DNA of 64,000 nt from Taudactylus pleione (GCA_031769625.1 JAUIMM010000200.1:52102001-52166000), one strand, 5' to 3'; positions 32,950-45,370 are shown, numbered from the stretch's first letter. The notes: generated by a model not told the origin, from the sequence alone. Program-made: numbers and translations.

Positions 32950-34345
32950 ATCACTGGAAGCCGGCTGGACTGGAACCATGGATAACATGAATAGCTCTTT
33001 TAATATAAGTGGGTAGCAGTGAGAACTGCCTTTGGTGATGAGTGACTGGAACTGGAAACTTGAAACATTGGAGTGAGACCAGAAGGAACTTGGAGGGACC
33101 GGACTGGGACCGGCAGGTAGGCTGACTGAGCTGGTCGGGGTACCAGTAGATGAGCTTGCAGATGGATGGCAGCACGGAAGCTACTTGGTGCAGCTAATGA
33201 GTCGTGAGGTGAGTGGACTTGGAGGAACTGGACTGGGACCGGCAGGAAGGCAGAATGAGCTGGTCAGGTTACTAGTAGATGGGCTTGCAGACAGATGGTA
33301 GCATGGAAGCTACTTGTTGTGGCTTGGGAAGCCGTGGGAAGATGTTGGTAGCTGGGTGGCTACATGGAGCGGCTGGATAGCCGTGGGTAGACGCTGGTAG
33401 CTGGGTGGTTACGTGGAGCGGCTGGACAGCCGTGGGTAGAAACTGGTAGCTGGGTGGTTATGTGGAGCGGCTGGATAGCCGTGGGTAGACGCCGGTAGCT
33501 GGGTGACTACATGGAGCGGCTGGATAGCCGTGGGTGGACGCTGGTAGCTGGGTGGCTATGTGGAGCGGCCAGATAGCCGTGGGTAGACGCTGGTAGCTGG
33601 GTTGCTACGTGGAGCTGCTGGATAACCGTGGGTAGATGCTGGTAGCTGGGTGGCTACGTGGAGCAGCTGGATAGCCGTGGGTAGACGCTGGTAGCTGGGT
33701 GGCTACGTGGAGCGGCTGGATAGCCGTGGGTAGATGCTGGTAGCTGGGTGACTACGTGGAGTGGCTGGATAGCCGTGGGTAGACGCTGGTAGCTGGGTGG
33801 CTATGTGGAGTGGCTGGATAGCCATGGGAGAAGCTGGTAGCGTGGAAGCTACTTGGAGCGGCTTGGGAGCCGTAGGTGAGAGATGGTAGCGTGGAAGCTA
33901 CCTGGAGCAGCCTTGGAGCCGTAGGTGAGAGATGGTAGCGTGGAAGCTACTTGGAGCTGCCTGGGAGCCGTACATGAGATATGGTACCGTGGAAGCTACT
34001 TCATGTGGCCTGGGAGCCGTGTGGAGAAGCTGGTAGCGTGGAAGCTACTTGGAGCGGCCTGGGAGCCGTAGATGAGAGATGGTAGCATGGAAGCTACCTG
34101 GAGCGGCCTGGGAGCCGTAGGTGAGAGATGGTAGCGTGGAAGCTACTTGATGCGGCCTTGGAGCCGTAGGTGAGAGATGGTAGCGTGGAAGCTACTTGGA
34201 GCTGCCTGGGTGCCATAGGTGAGATATGGTACCGTGGAAGCTACTTGGTGCGGCATGGGAGCTGTGTGGAGAAGCTGGTAGCGTGTAAAGCTACTTGGAG
34301 CGGCCTGGGAGCCGTAGGTGAGAGGCTGGTAGCGTGGATAGCTGA
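32950..34345 (+). repeat. 49-bp minisatellite in the ERV1 leader
   Basis: From about 33292 there are some 21 units of 49 bp. The first half reads GGTAGCTGGGTGGCTACGTG-GAGCGGCTGGATAGCCGTGG; the second half (from about 33840) reads GGTAGCGTGGAAGCTACTTG-GAGCGGCCTGGGAGCCGTAG. Each unit holds two small dyads (GTAGC..GCTAC and CGGCT..AGCCG). Before it, two longer units (about 33085-33290) share GGACTGGGACCGGCAGG. The array lies between primer site and gag. Confidence 0.92.
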
Positions 34346-34471
34346 ACGCAGCAGGCTTACCGATAGCACTGGTCTAGGAACCAGCAGGAGCCTGGGACAT
34401 ACTGGTACTCAGAGGTACAGCTGTAGCACAAGTTGTACACCACGGGACGTAACGAGATGTTCAAGCACTGA

Positions 34472-35022
34472 GGGCTTCATTCAGAGGCGGCCGTACGGTC
34501 TACAACCGCACGGCCGCCTCGATGTTTGTGCAGTGCGCATGCGCACGAAGGAGCCGGCTCCTTCATGCGCATGCGTGAGACCCGCTATGACCGACAGCGC
34601 CGGTCATAGCAGGTCTCTTTCCAAAGGGGGCGAGCTGTCGATGTTGATTGACAGCTCGCCCCGTTTGGAAGGCGGGCCGGGGGGGTGGCAGCCCAAACGG
34701 AGGCATTCCCATGGGAACGCCTGCCGTTTGGGGGAGGCCCCACTGACATCACTAGTGATGTCAGTGGAGAGCATCTGGCTCTGACAGAGCCAGAAGCTCT
34801 CCAGGGCTTACAACAAGTGAGACCCTACCCTAGGGTCTCGTCGTAAGCCCCGATGGTCGCGATGGTCTATGACCATCGTGACTATCACCCTAGTGGTCGT
34901 TAGAGCTGTGGGTGTAAACCCACAGCCTAACAACCGAAGCAGAGGCGGCCGGTCAGGATGCAAGCGGCCGCCCAGTTTCTGAACGACCGCTTGCATCCTC
35001 CGACCACCTCTGAATGAGGGCC
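34472..35022. mobile_element. Hairpin-chain DNA transposon, type B (copy B4)
   Basis: A 551-bp copy with duplication TGA (34469-34471 and 35023-35025), inserted into the ERV1 leader. Orientation is opposite to B1. The slot at 34767-34801 has arms GAGAGCATCTGGCTC and GAGCCAGAAGCTCTC (one mismatch). The slot near 34578-34618 has arms GAGACCCGCTATGACC and inverse. Shows that type B was mobile after ERV1 inserted. Confidence 0.9.
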
Positions 35023-35025
35023 TGA

Positions 35026-35842
35026 GTGCTATTAGAGGAGGATCTATATACCTAGAGTGTGGCTGCGATTGGTGAATACAGACAGGTGGTCTAGCAGTGG
35101 CATTCTGAGTGGAGCAAGGCACAACACGCAGAGGGAGTAATCATCTCTGCAGCCCTTGAGAATCAGGACCACACCTGTGATTCCAATTAAGACTAGCAAT
35201 GCTCACAGACAGAGCAGGGTCCAGGTGATTAATCAGTTTGGGAAGGAGAGCAGTCTGCACACACAGAGATGTCACAGCCAGCATGATTCAGCCAGAGCAG
35301 ATGTCCCAGGAGAATTACAAACACAGATCTATGGAGCAGCTGGCAGAGGTAAGTCACAAAAGGTAAAAACTAGCCAGGATTGTGACAAGGGGTAACATGT
35401 TCCCTAGTTAAGGGTATCGTAGGACCCTTAAGTGCTAGGTGCCTGGTGTCGGCCTAGTGGCTCGGTAGTAGATACCGCAGTCTATACACATAAGCAGGTG
35501 TAGTTGTTGTCTTTGTTGTAGGTATCAGCTCTCAGTGTGATTGCAGCATTCAGTGATCAGTTAGGGTTATTGAGCATTGTAATTGAACCGCACAGTTGTG
35601 GCAAATTGTGATTGTGAACTGAGCAGAGGGTGGACGAAATCACTGAAAAGGGTAGGTGTTATTTGAATGCCTACATGCTAGCAGTTGAAAGGTAGTCAAA
35701 AAGGGATTAGGTGCGTGGAAGCAGCTTCCATAGGTGTGTGGGCGCATCCAGTTAATATCATCCACAGGTAAGTGAAAGTAGCCTTGACATTCTTTCACTG
35801 GTCTAAATCTCTATTGAAAAGTTTAGCGTTATTTTCCCAAAG
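35026..35842 (+). promoter_or_regulatory. ERV1 leader with two candidate splice donors
   Basis: Leader sequence from the type B insertion to the gag start. Two consensus-like donors are seen: CAGAGGTAAGT (GT at 35349-35350) and ACAGGTAAGT (GT at 35768-35769). Either could make spliced env RNA in the original virus. No ORF of note. Packaging structures cannot be judged by eye. Confidence 0.5.
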
Positions 35843-37615
35843 ATGGGAGCCAAACAAACGGTAGAGATGTTAGATGATGTGCTGCTGTTGGAAGCGCCGC
35901 TTGGGTCGGCACGGCATATTATGCATACTAGGTACGGTGCTTATGCAACTAGGTACTGTGATGTATGGTGTAAAATGACGAGGAAGTGTTACACCGTTTC
36001 CCAGAATTGGCAGCTTTGATAAGGAGGTATTGAACAATGTCCGAGATAGCATCTGTATGGTGCACTCTCGAATGAAAAAGATAAAGTATAACGATTGTTT
36101 AAAATTGTGGCAGCACGAGGGGCATACGTGGCTTAAGGGTGTGCATGTGGCGCAAACCAGCGTCACGTGCATGATGGAAGGGAGCGTTGTGGAAGGTTAT
36201 GTCAGTAGTTCATGCGCACCACCACCGCCCTATGCGGATGGGGGTGTAGGTACAGTCGATGTAAAAACTCATACAAATGTAACATGTAACTTGTACCCTC
36301 TCTTGAGTAATCACAAGGAAAATGTTTCTGATGCGGATGATGAACCTGTTGTTATGTCTGCCATTTCCCATGCTGTACACATGTTAGATGCTCCATCACA
36401 ACAAGCACAAGTGGTGGCCCCATCTTTATCAGTGGTAGTACAGGAAGTGTTAACATCCACTGCACCCGTAGAGGAATTTGTTAACCCTATACATAGCAGT
36501 AATAAGTTAAATCCCCAGCCAGGTAACAAGGTCAAAGGTAACAGTGTGGCTGGTATTCATCCCATCCAGACAATAATTGTTCCCAATAGGAATCCGGATG
36601 CGAATGGTGTAGTGCCCACAAGGGAGGTAGCAATGCATTGTCCTTGGACAAGAGCTGAGCTAAATTTCATAATGAATGACTTCCCTGACCCTAAGAAGGA
36701 ATTAGCAAAATGCCAAAGATTTTTGAAAAATTTGGGTAATGCTCATGAGCCAACCAATAAACCAATGAAAAAGTTTATCACGTATTGCGTATTGGAGGGA
36801 GATGGTCATTAACAGACGAGGGTAACCAAGGTAAACTTACCCGCATAATAACTCAATTGGGTGTATATTTTCCAGTAGTAGTAAACTGGAGTAAAATTTT
36901 CACCATAAAACAAAAAGAGAGTAAATCTGCAGAGGATTACTGTACCCGAGCTCTGCAGGCTATCACCCAGTACACTGGGATAGAAGATATTAAAGATAGC
37001 ACCCATCACAGGGAAATGGTCATAACAGTACTTATGGATGGTCTTAAAGACAATCTAAAGACCCAAGTCCAGACCTCTCTACCTGGCTGGAGAGGAGTTA
37101 CGGTAGACACACTCAGAGAGTCCGCTATTGAGCATGATAAAAACATCTTCAAGAAGAGAGAGACCCAGAGCGAGAAGCTAATGGCTGTTAGTATTCAAGC
37201 TCTAGAAGGAATGAATGTAACATCACTGCCACCAGACACACATGCACCTGCACAGCTACACGCCCTCACCAATCCTGCACCACCACAAACACAGCCCTAC
37301 CCCACTTATCACACACAGCCACAAAACCCATACTATCCACAGCCACCATATTACCCTCAAAATCCTTATCCACACCCACAATCTTTCTCTACCGCTCAAC
37401 ACACACAGCAATCTTTTCACCCACCCCACTCACGAAGGTGCTTTAACTGCAACCAAGTGGAACATGTAAGTAGGAACTGTAAAGTGAAGAAGGTAGGACC
37501 CCCTCTGTGTATATCCCCACATAAGGGATCTACACAGAGTCCAGGAAGTTTCCCACAGTCACCAGCTCCAATTGTGGCCTTAAATGCTGTATTGGAGAAT
37601 GAGAGTCAATGCTAG
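35843..37615 (+). pseudogene. gag: ERV1 gag
   Basis: Gag forms the virion core. The start ATG at 35843 gives MGAKQT, with Gly at position 2 as expected for a myristoylated matrix protein. The frame is lost by an indel near 36000 (the first frame stops at about 36018) and again near 36790, where the capsid region changes frame. Capsid-like sequence includes CPWTRAELNFIMNDFPDP (about 36640-36692) and a conserved helical part at 36940-37180. A proline- and tyrosine-rich stretch precedes one CX2CX4HX4C zinc knuckle (37439-37480). The final frame ends with TAG at 37613. A single knuckle and MGxx start fit gamma/epsilon-like retroviruses. Confidence 0.88.
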
Positions 37616-40600
37616 GGGTCAGGTCATACCTGTAATCTACAGATAGTCAGGTTAACTGGAAGTACTAGGGAAGACCCAGGTTGATGGTTGATGTAGCTGG
37701 TACTAAACATCCTTTTCTTGTAGATACAGGGGCGACCAGATCAGTGATAAAATCTCCAGCTAATTTACAGGTGACCAACGAGACAGTACCAGCAATGGGT
37801 GTAATGGGTAAAGTGCAACATTATCCTTTAACCAAATCCACAGAGGTTACTAACGGGCCATTGCATACCAGGCATTCTTTTCTCCTGGCAGCAGCGGCTC
37901 CTACTAACCTACTGGGAAGGGATTTATTATGTAAGATGGAATGTGTCATATATTGTACCCCTGATGGTATATTCTTAGATATCCCAGAGAGAGTGGCACA
38001 CGAGGTGAGGGGTATGTTGGCTCTCCCCAAAGGTTAATGTATCACTTTACCAGTTCAGGTAAAAATCCATCTCAGGTAGATCAAATGTTATCCCAAATTC
38101 CAGATTCACTTTGGACCAAGGATGGACAGGACACTGGATTAATGGCAAATGTAGCTCCCGTAAAGGTAAATCTAAAAAGCGGTAGGCAAGCTCCAAAAAT
38201 TCCCCAGTACCCGTTAAAACAGGAGGTAGGGATAATGGTTTATCCCATAATTGAGCGGTTATTACAACAGGGAATTTTAGTCCATACAGCAAGTGTAGCC
38301 ATCAGTCCCATCTTTCCTCTAAAAAAGAGTGGTGGGACAAGACCTTAGAGGGGTTAATAAGGTAGTAGAGAGCCAATTTCCCGTAGTGCCAAATCCACCT
38401 GACATTCTTATGCAGATCCCACCAAATGCAACCCATTTCACTGTTATTGACCTCTGTTCTGCTTTCTTCTCTGTACCTCTTCATCCTGACTGTCAGTACC
38501 TATTCGCTTTTACATACAGGGGTGTACAATACACATGGACACGATTGCCCCAGAGCTTCATAGACAGCCCCAGTATCTTCTCCCAGGCCTTACACAACTG
38601 TTTACAATCTTTTCAACCTGCCAATGGATCTGTTCTAATACAATATGTGGATGATTTATTGTTATGTTCTGATTTGTTTATGTCATGTTTAAATGATACT
38701 AAACTTTTGTTGCTTCATCTCTCGCAAACAGGACACAAGGTTGCTAAAGAAAAACTACAGCCATGCCAGACCAGGGTTAAATACTTGGGACATTGCCTAA
38801 CTCAGGAGTTACGACATCTGACAAATGACAGAATCCAAGCCATACAGACCGTGACACTGCCGCATAACAGCAGATATGTACCTTCTTGGGAATGTGTGAA
38901 TGTGTGGATACTGCAGAATGTGGATCCTAGGTTTTTCTATTTTGGCCTTGCCATTACAGGACTTAATCTCTTCCTCAAAACCCGATCATATCATACACAC
39001 AGAGGAAACAGAGCAGGCTTTCCTTAACCTTAAGGATAGTCTGACAAGAGTACCTGCATTGGGAATACCTGATTACGAAAAACCTTTTGATTTGTATTGT
39101 ACGGAAGCTAATGGTTGTGCAGCAGGTGTCCTCACACAAAAACATGGTGATGTCAGTAGGCCCGTAGCATACTACAGTGCACAATTGGACACTGTGGCAA
39201 GATCACTCCCAACATGTTTGAGAAGTGTAGCAGCAACTGCTCTATTGGTCAGTAAGAGTGAGGATGTAGTATTAGGCCATGATATGATTGTCTAGACTCC
39301 CCATGCTGTATCTGCTTTGCTAAACTCTGCCCAAACCAGACATGTCTCCTCAGCTAGATTCACAAAATGGGAACTAGCCCTAATAGCACCTGCAAACATC
39401 ACCATCAAACAGTGTAGTGCGTTAAATCCAGCAAAATATTTACCATATGTGCAACAGGATGCACAAAGAGTGGAGAGAGGTGAGTCGCTGGCGGAAGGTG
39501 AGTTCTGCAGGTATATTGATGCACATGATTGTATGGAATATCTGAATCCGACATTTACTGCAAGACCTGACATACGGGATACACCTTTAGAAAATGTAGA
39601 TGTGACATTTTACACGGATGGGAGTTGTCATAGACAAACTGACACTGGAGAGTTATGTACAGGTTGTGCTGTGGTAAATGACGAAGATATCATAGAGGCC
39701 AAACCTTTAGGTCCACCTCACTCGGCCCAAGTGGCGGAACTGGTGGCATTAAGGAGAGCGTGTGAATTAGCAGAAGGTAAATCTGCTAATATCTACACTG
39801 ACTCTAGGTACGCCTTCGGGGTGGTACATGATTTCGGGGTTTTATGGCATCTGAGAAATTGTATGACAGCAGCAGGCACACCAATCGAACATTCCAGACA
39901 TATAAAAGGACTACTGACAGCAATCCAATTGCCTAAGATGGTGGCGGTAATTAAGTGTAAAGCCCATACATGTGAGAATGATCCGGTGTCACTGGGCAAC
40001 AACAGGGCAGACGAAGCTGCCAAATGGGCAGCAGGGTTAAAAGTAAATGTGCCAATTAACCAAATGATGTTTCAAATGATTGACATGCTGAAATTAATTG
40101 AGATGCAAAATTTGTGTTCCATCCAGGAAAAGGCAGTCTGGAAGTCCAAGGGATGTGGGCAAGAGTCCTCTGGACTCTGGAGAGATGGACAAGGTAAGCC
40201 AGTGGCTCCCAAGGCATACTACCCAAGCCTGGTTGAGGCAGCGCACAGTCTGACTCACTTGGGAAAGCAAGGTATGTGCAAATTGGCGAGAGCATACTGG
40301 TGTGCACCAGGTTTTTCTTCTCAAGCAGAAAAGAGAGCAATGTCCTGTCTGACCTGCTTGAGGAAAAACATTGGGAAAACTATCCCTACTGAACCATCCC
40401 ACATTCCTCCGACCGACGGACCTTTTCAGGTAATACAAATTGATTTAATCCAATTACCACCCTGCAAGAATCTCAAGTACGTATTAGTGTGCACTGATGT
40501 GTTTTCTGATTGGATTGAGGCATACCCAGCTGCCACTAATACTGCTGTGTTTACTGCTAAGAAAATTGTTCAGGAGTTTGTATGCAGAGACGGTATCCCT

Positions 40601-41241
40601 AGAATGATTGAAAGAGATAGGGGTACTCATTTCACAGGTGATGTGTTCCAAAACATGTGTAAGTTGATGGGTATTAATAGTCGACTTCACACCCCCTACC
40701 GACCGCAAGGTGGAGAGGATGAACGGTACATATTAAAAATAAATTAAGTAACATCATGGCAAGAAGCACTACCACTTGTCCTTCATAGTATCAGGACAAC
40801 TCCTAGACCCCCTCTCAATCTGTCCCCCTTTGAAATACTGTTTGGTAGACAACCTCATTTGATTGTAAGCCCACAGGAGGATTTGAAAAGTAACAACGAG
40901 GTAACTGTAAGGTATCTTATAACAATGAGTAAACAGTTAAAACAGCAACAGCAGAAACTGTAATTGTTGTCACATGATATGCCAGAAACAAACTGTCATG
41001 ATGTTGAACCTGGAGAATTTGTTATAAACAGAAATTTCTTGCATTCAGGTTGTCTGACAGATCGGTGGGAAGGTCCATATCAGGTGTTGCTGATGAGTAC
41101 AACTTCATTAAAGGTGGCGGAGAGAGATACCTGGGTCCATTCCACTCACTGTAAGAAGGTCAACCAACCGGTGGAGAGACAAGGCGGAATTGAGGCAGAT
41201 AACGTAGACCTGTCAATTGCAAGCCTGTTCCGTGAGGGTTA
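37616..41241 (+). pseudogene. pol: ERV1 pro-pol: protease, RT, RNase H, integrase
   Basis: After the gag TAG, about 22 in-frame codons lead into protease in another frame (37681-38036; DTGA at 37723-37734; LLGRDLL near its end). RT begins near 38060, changes frame at about 38340 and has YVDD at 38644-38655. The thumb/connection is disturbed around 38860-38930. RNase H has FYTDGSC (about 39608) and YTDSRYAFG (about 39796). Integrase has an HHCC zinc region (about 40250-40360), then QIDL (about 40436) and RDRGTHFTG (about 40615). It loses frame at about 40706, just before the third catalytic residue. A TAG interrupts at 39293-39295. The integrase C-terminal region is a separate frame at 40964-41241. 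These enzymes would process Gag, copy viral RNA and insert the DNA. Confidence 0.9.
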
Positions 41242-41296
41242 AAAATTACAGTGAGATACCTGAGCTAAAGGAATTTGTAGATCCTTGTTTTCGAAA

Positions 41297-43027
41297 ATGG
41301 ACTGGTCTGCTGTGGTTATCTTTTTGTTTTCTCCCAGAGTCCTCATTATCTTGGGTTGTTCTCTGACGGAGAGGGGAGATGATGGTGATATCAATGGAGT
41401 AGAGTAGGGAGGAGTACTAAACCAACTGGGGGAGTATCTGACCAAACCCAGTACAGTAATTGCTAAGAGATCTGCTATTCTGGACACTTGGAGACAGTGT
41501 GAAGGTCTAACGTCTGAGGATTATTGTATGTGTGAGTTCTGTGGGTCCGTAGTCGATGAGAGATGCATCCAACAGTGCCAACCTAAGTATAACCAATATT
41601 GGGGTGGGTATCCTTTAGAGGATTATCATACCATGGTGGGCAAAGTTTTAAACCAAACCTACTGTTGGGTGTGCTCTCACGTGCCCCAAGGACAGCATAA
41701 TGTAGGGTTAATGCCATTTCCATTAAATGTCTCTGAGATTTTAGAATTACAAAAAGGGAAGGGATTTTAAACTCCACCAGTACCAAGTAGATAAATCACT
41801 TTTATGTTTGAACATCACCAACTCCAATGAACCAAGAAGTTGGGAGGTGACTGGGAATAACCAGACGATGACCTCACTAAGAGCTGATCATCAGCCTATG
41901 AATTATGAACTGTTACGGTCGGGTGGAAGACGCTTCCAGTATAAATATACACTAAGTAACATCAAAGAAATGGTTGGCAGAGTACCAGAAGGGTACTGTG
42001 CCAGGGTTATAGAACCAGAAACATGTATTAGCCAGATGGGAGAACCTGAGATAGGCTCATTTGTTAGGGAAATGTGTTGGATGATCATGATGCATTATAT
42101 TCCTTATGTTCTCCCCGAAGATGTATATTTTATATCCGGAAGGAAAGCATATAAGTGGCTTTCTCCAAGTTCCGAAGGTTTGTGTTATCTGGGAAGAGTA
42201 GTCCCAGAGGTTATGACTCTTACACATGGTGAAATGCTTGGTATTCATAAAAACACACCATCACCATATCTTCCCACACAGTATGAACATAGAGACAAAA
42301 GAAATATGGTACCTTGTGAAGTACATAAAGCCACACAGTTAATTAGTGAAACAACTGGCTTTCAAGTTCTGGTAGCATTGGACCCCACCAGGATCGCTCG
42401 GGGTACACTAAATTTTAGATATATCCAAGACTTTGCTAAATTAATAGATAATATCACGAGATGTATGATGACACGTTTAGATATACAGGTAGGGAGTTGC
42501 AAGCTTACAAGAAAGAACTCGTGCAACATAGACTAGTGTTAAATTATTTAACAGCTGTCACTGGAGGGTATTGCGCAACTTTGGCTACCCAATTTGGTGT
42601 AAAATGTTCCACATACATTACAAATAACACTAGTGACCCCAAGGAGGTGATAGACCGGAAGATGGACGAAATTCTGCAGCTGAAATGGGAATTTCGGAAG
42701 AACCATAATGCTTCAGTGGCTGAAGTAGAGGAGAAGGTAGAGGAATGGGTTTCATGGTTGAACCCAGTGAAATGGTTCTCAGGTCTAGGAGACTGGGTCC
42801 AGGAAATGGTTGCTAGTATAGGTAAACTCCTGATCCTCATATTGGTTGTCATCATAGTAATTGGCTTATGTGCCAGGTGTGTTCCTACTGTGTTGAAATA
42901 TGGAAAATGTAAAGATAAGGTAAACCGAAAGAATGAAATTTTGATGGTGGTTAGAAGTAACAATATAAATACTGAGGTAAATGTTGGACTGCATTACAAC
43001 CCTGAACTAGAAGGTACCATCAGATGA
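41297..43027 (+). pseudogene. env: ERV1 env
   Basis: Env would mediate cell entry. The ATG at 41297 starts a hydrophobic signal peptide; the frame meets a TAG at about 41405. The surface-subunit part continues to 41770, with the CWVC motif at 41663-41674 (the CXXC type linked to disulfide-bonded gamma-type envelopes). The frame shifts near 41765 and again near 42455-42536. The transmembrane part (42461-43027) has a heptad-like region, LTAVTGGYCATLA, paired cysteines, and a membrane anchor LLILILVVIIVIGLCARCV (about 42824-42880), then a short basic tail. Four or more lesions make it non-functional. The copy in ERV2 is much better preserved. Confidence 0.9.
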
Positions 43028-43304
43028 TGTATAAATTTAGCCATGCATGAAATGTGTTCTTAAAATGTTATTTTAAAACATCTTAAATAATGTAAGTCCC
43101 TATCCCCTTCAAGACTTCCTTTATAGGATTGGTGCATCCCCATATCTTTCCCATGATCTCCCAAGATCCGCGGTGTTCGTATAAGGGTAGTTTTATGTCC
43201 CTCCCATAATATAACATTAAATAATATGTCATAATGTAAGCCTAAATTAAATTAATTGTAAAATCAGAGTGTGATAGCATGTTGTTTGCTATCAAAGGGT
43301 GGAC
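43028..43304 (+). other. ERV1 env-LTR spacer and polypurine tract
   Basis: Noncoding, AT-rich. The sequence CAAAGGGTGGAC directly before the 3' LTR is a probable, short polypurine tract. Confidence 0.5.
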
Positions 43305-44365
43305 TGTCGAAGCCGGATAATTGGTTGATATAGAATCTGTTAAAAATTAAATCTGCACAACGCCATTTTGCGAATGGCAACAAGACGCCATTTTGCGACT
43401 GACCGCCCAGCGCCATTTTAGCAAATCTCACAAATAAGTACATATGGCGATGCTATTATTTAGCGTTGTGCGATTCCCATGCAATAGAAAGATGTTAAAA
43501 GTCCTCATTATATAAATACAGACACTTACTAAAACATATAATATGATCAACCCTGCAAAACACGTACCACGGTGTACTCCACAAAAACACGTAGTCGCAC
43601 AACGCTAACTAGCGTCTTTTCTTAATACCCCAATACTTGCACTCTGCACACTTACATAAAAAGGTTCCCTAGCATTAAGGTTAATATTTAAGGTTTTATT
43701 CATTATCAGTAATGTTGTGAAAAACATGTTATTTGATATCTAAAGTTTAGTACATGATAAGCAGACAGTGTTTGGTGTCATTCTAAACCACTTGTCTTTG
43801 CAGATTTCCGGTTCCATCGGGGAAGAAATCGCAACATGTGTCTGCAAGTTATGGATCATAGAGAGTTAGGCATTAAATTGTATCCTGTAATGCAGCCAGT
43901 CTAATTTGTTATGCAGCGGGAAAATGGACACAAAGAGCTGTTGGAGGCTGGAATGTGACCATACGAATTGACCTATGAACTGTACTGTAACACAAGAACC
44001 AGGAAGAGGAACCAATGGAATTATGCCAAACTGTTCTATTGTATTGCTTATCTCTGTAAAAGTATATATGCAGGTTCTCTGAAACTAGATGTTAGTCTTC
44101 TTGCTTTGCTGTTGGCGGAAGTTTCATCTTTGATGCTGGGATCTGGATTCAGAGTGCGTACGTATGTAACGACTGTACCTTGTGTCTGTATAATTTTTTT
44201 GCGTTAATTGTATTTAGATCACAGCGTGTAACTATCTGTTTTTATGGTGAATAATAACTTTTTGTGCTTTGGAACCACAATCAGTCTGAAAGCAATTATT
44301 TCTTGTGCGACGTATAACGCTAAATAGCGACAATTTTAGAGTGTATAGATAGGTAGGAATCGATA
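43305..44365 (+). repeat. 3' LTR of ERV1
   Basis: Starts TGTCGAAGCCGGATAATTGG and ends GGAATCGATA (1061 bp), collinear with the 5' LTR. Differences include GGTTGATATAG for GGCTGAGACAG near the start and small changes around the polyadenylation region. Confidence 0.92.
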
Positions 44366-45370
44366 CCGTAGTTTCAGGTACCGAGAGAGGTTAAATATGG
44401 CCGTGAGGTAGAATCTTCCCTGGGACTAAATTGATAACACAATCCCAGGATTGATGGGGAGGTAACTTGTCAGGGGCCTTTTCACAGAAAGCATCCCTAA
44501 ACTCCCGGTAAGGTCTGGGAATTTGAGAATCTTCTTTAGAACTTGAATCTTTGGGAACCAGTGCGACTCTGGAAGTGGGAGTTTCGGTATTTGCCTGATG
44601 AGTCTGTACCGGAACTATTCACGGAAGACACTTCTGATGACAGTGAGACCCCCATGCCAGTATATGCATGGTGGTCCAATTAAAGGTAAGATTATGAGTC
44701 GCAACCGAGGCAAACCCAGGACTACAGCATGAGTACTTTTAGGTAATATTAGGAGTTCGTAGTAAAATGGAAGTAATAACACCGGTTTGAAGGGCACCAC
44801 CATCAACTCCTGAGAGAGCAAATGCATGCTGAAGGGGTCTAATGGTGGGTACACACTACACGATATGCTCCCTGAGCGATATCGTGTAGTGTTGTCCCCG
44901 GCAGGCTGTGCTCAATGTCGTTCATGACATTGAGCACAGCCGCTGAATGATATCATTAACGATATCGTTCAGCGCCGGGCTCTCTCCCCAATTCCCTGAC
45001 GTGCAGCAACCTGACGAGATTGTCAGGTTGGCCTGCACGTCAGCCCGATGAACGATAATGACGAACGACCCGCGGGAACGCGCGTCGTCATTATTGTTCA
45101 TCTTTTTGGGGTTAAAAATGGACGATAAAGTGGACGACTGAAAGATAATGATATCGTTATCGTTCAGTCGTCCACTTTATCGCCCAGTGGGATTTTTAAG
45201 GTCATGTACTAAACACTCAGAAATAAAGTTCCCCACTGCACCTGAGTCCACCAAAGCCTTAAGGTTCCTAATATGGGCCCCCACTTAAATCTCAATAGGC
45301 AATAGAGGGTCTATTAGATGGAAGAGCTTAGCTAGAATACCCAACCAGACGCTCCTATTACCGGTTAAGG
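44366..45370 (-). pseudogene. pol: Protease region of Tf1/sushi-like pol
   Basis: On the minus strand ALVDSGAVGNFIS (about 45262-45205) is the aspartic protease active-site region with DSGA. After the inserted hairpin-chain element (44844-45191) come phrases HAVVLGLPRLRLI and IGPPCIYW (about 44750-44660), which precede RT in this family. Near 44400-44366 a decayed NLS..PE phrase leads into the RT, which resumes at 31338. Stops and indels are frequent. Confidence 0.75.
44844..45191. mobile_element. Hairpin-chain element with GGTGGGTACACAC end
   Basis: Six inverted repeats stand next to each other: 44856-44889 (CTACACGATAT arms), 44904-44941 (GGCTGTGCTCAATGTC arms), 44942-44973, 44996-45043 (CTGACGTGCAG arms plus inner CAACCTGAC), 45047-45102 and 45120-45184 (over 25 paired bases). 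The left end shares GTACACAC with the MITEs at 1087 and 12598. It interrupts the protease-RT linker of the Tf1/sushi-like element. Right terminus and duplication are not clear. Confidence 0.75.

Larger units (their letters stand above)
31339..44365 (+). mobile_element. Class I endogenous retrovirus ERV1, two LTRs
   Basis: A 13.0-kb provirus with paired LTRs (31339-32402 and 43305-44365), a Pro-type primer site, a very long leader with a minisatellite, gag, pro, pol and env in the usual order. It lies inside, and opposite to, the Tf1/sushi-like pol region: RT coding sequence ends at 31338 and resumes (in the minus sense, upstream) at 44366. Flanking CCAT and CCGT may be a decayed 4-bp duplication. 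Several stops and indels make it non-coding for full proteins. RT, RNase H, CWVC-containing Env and the Gag single zinc knuckle resemble gamma/epsilon-type retroviruses. Confidence 0.92.
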
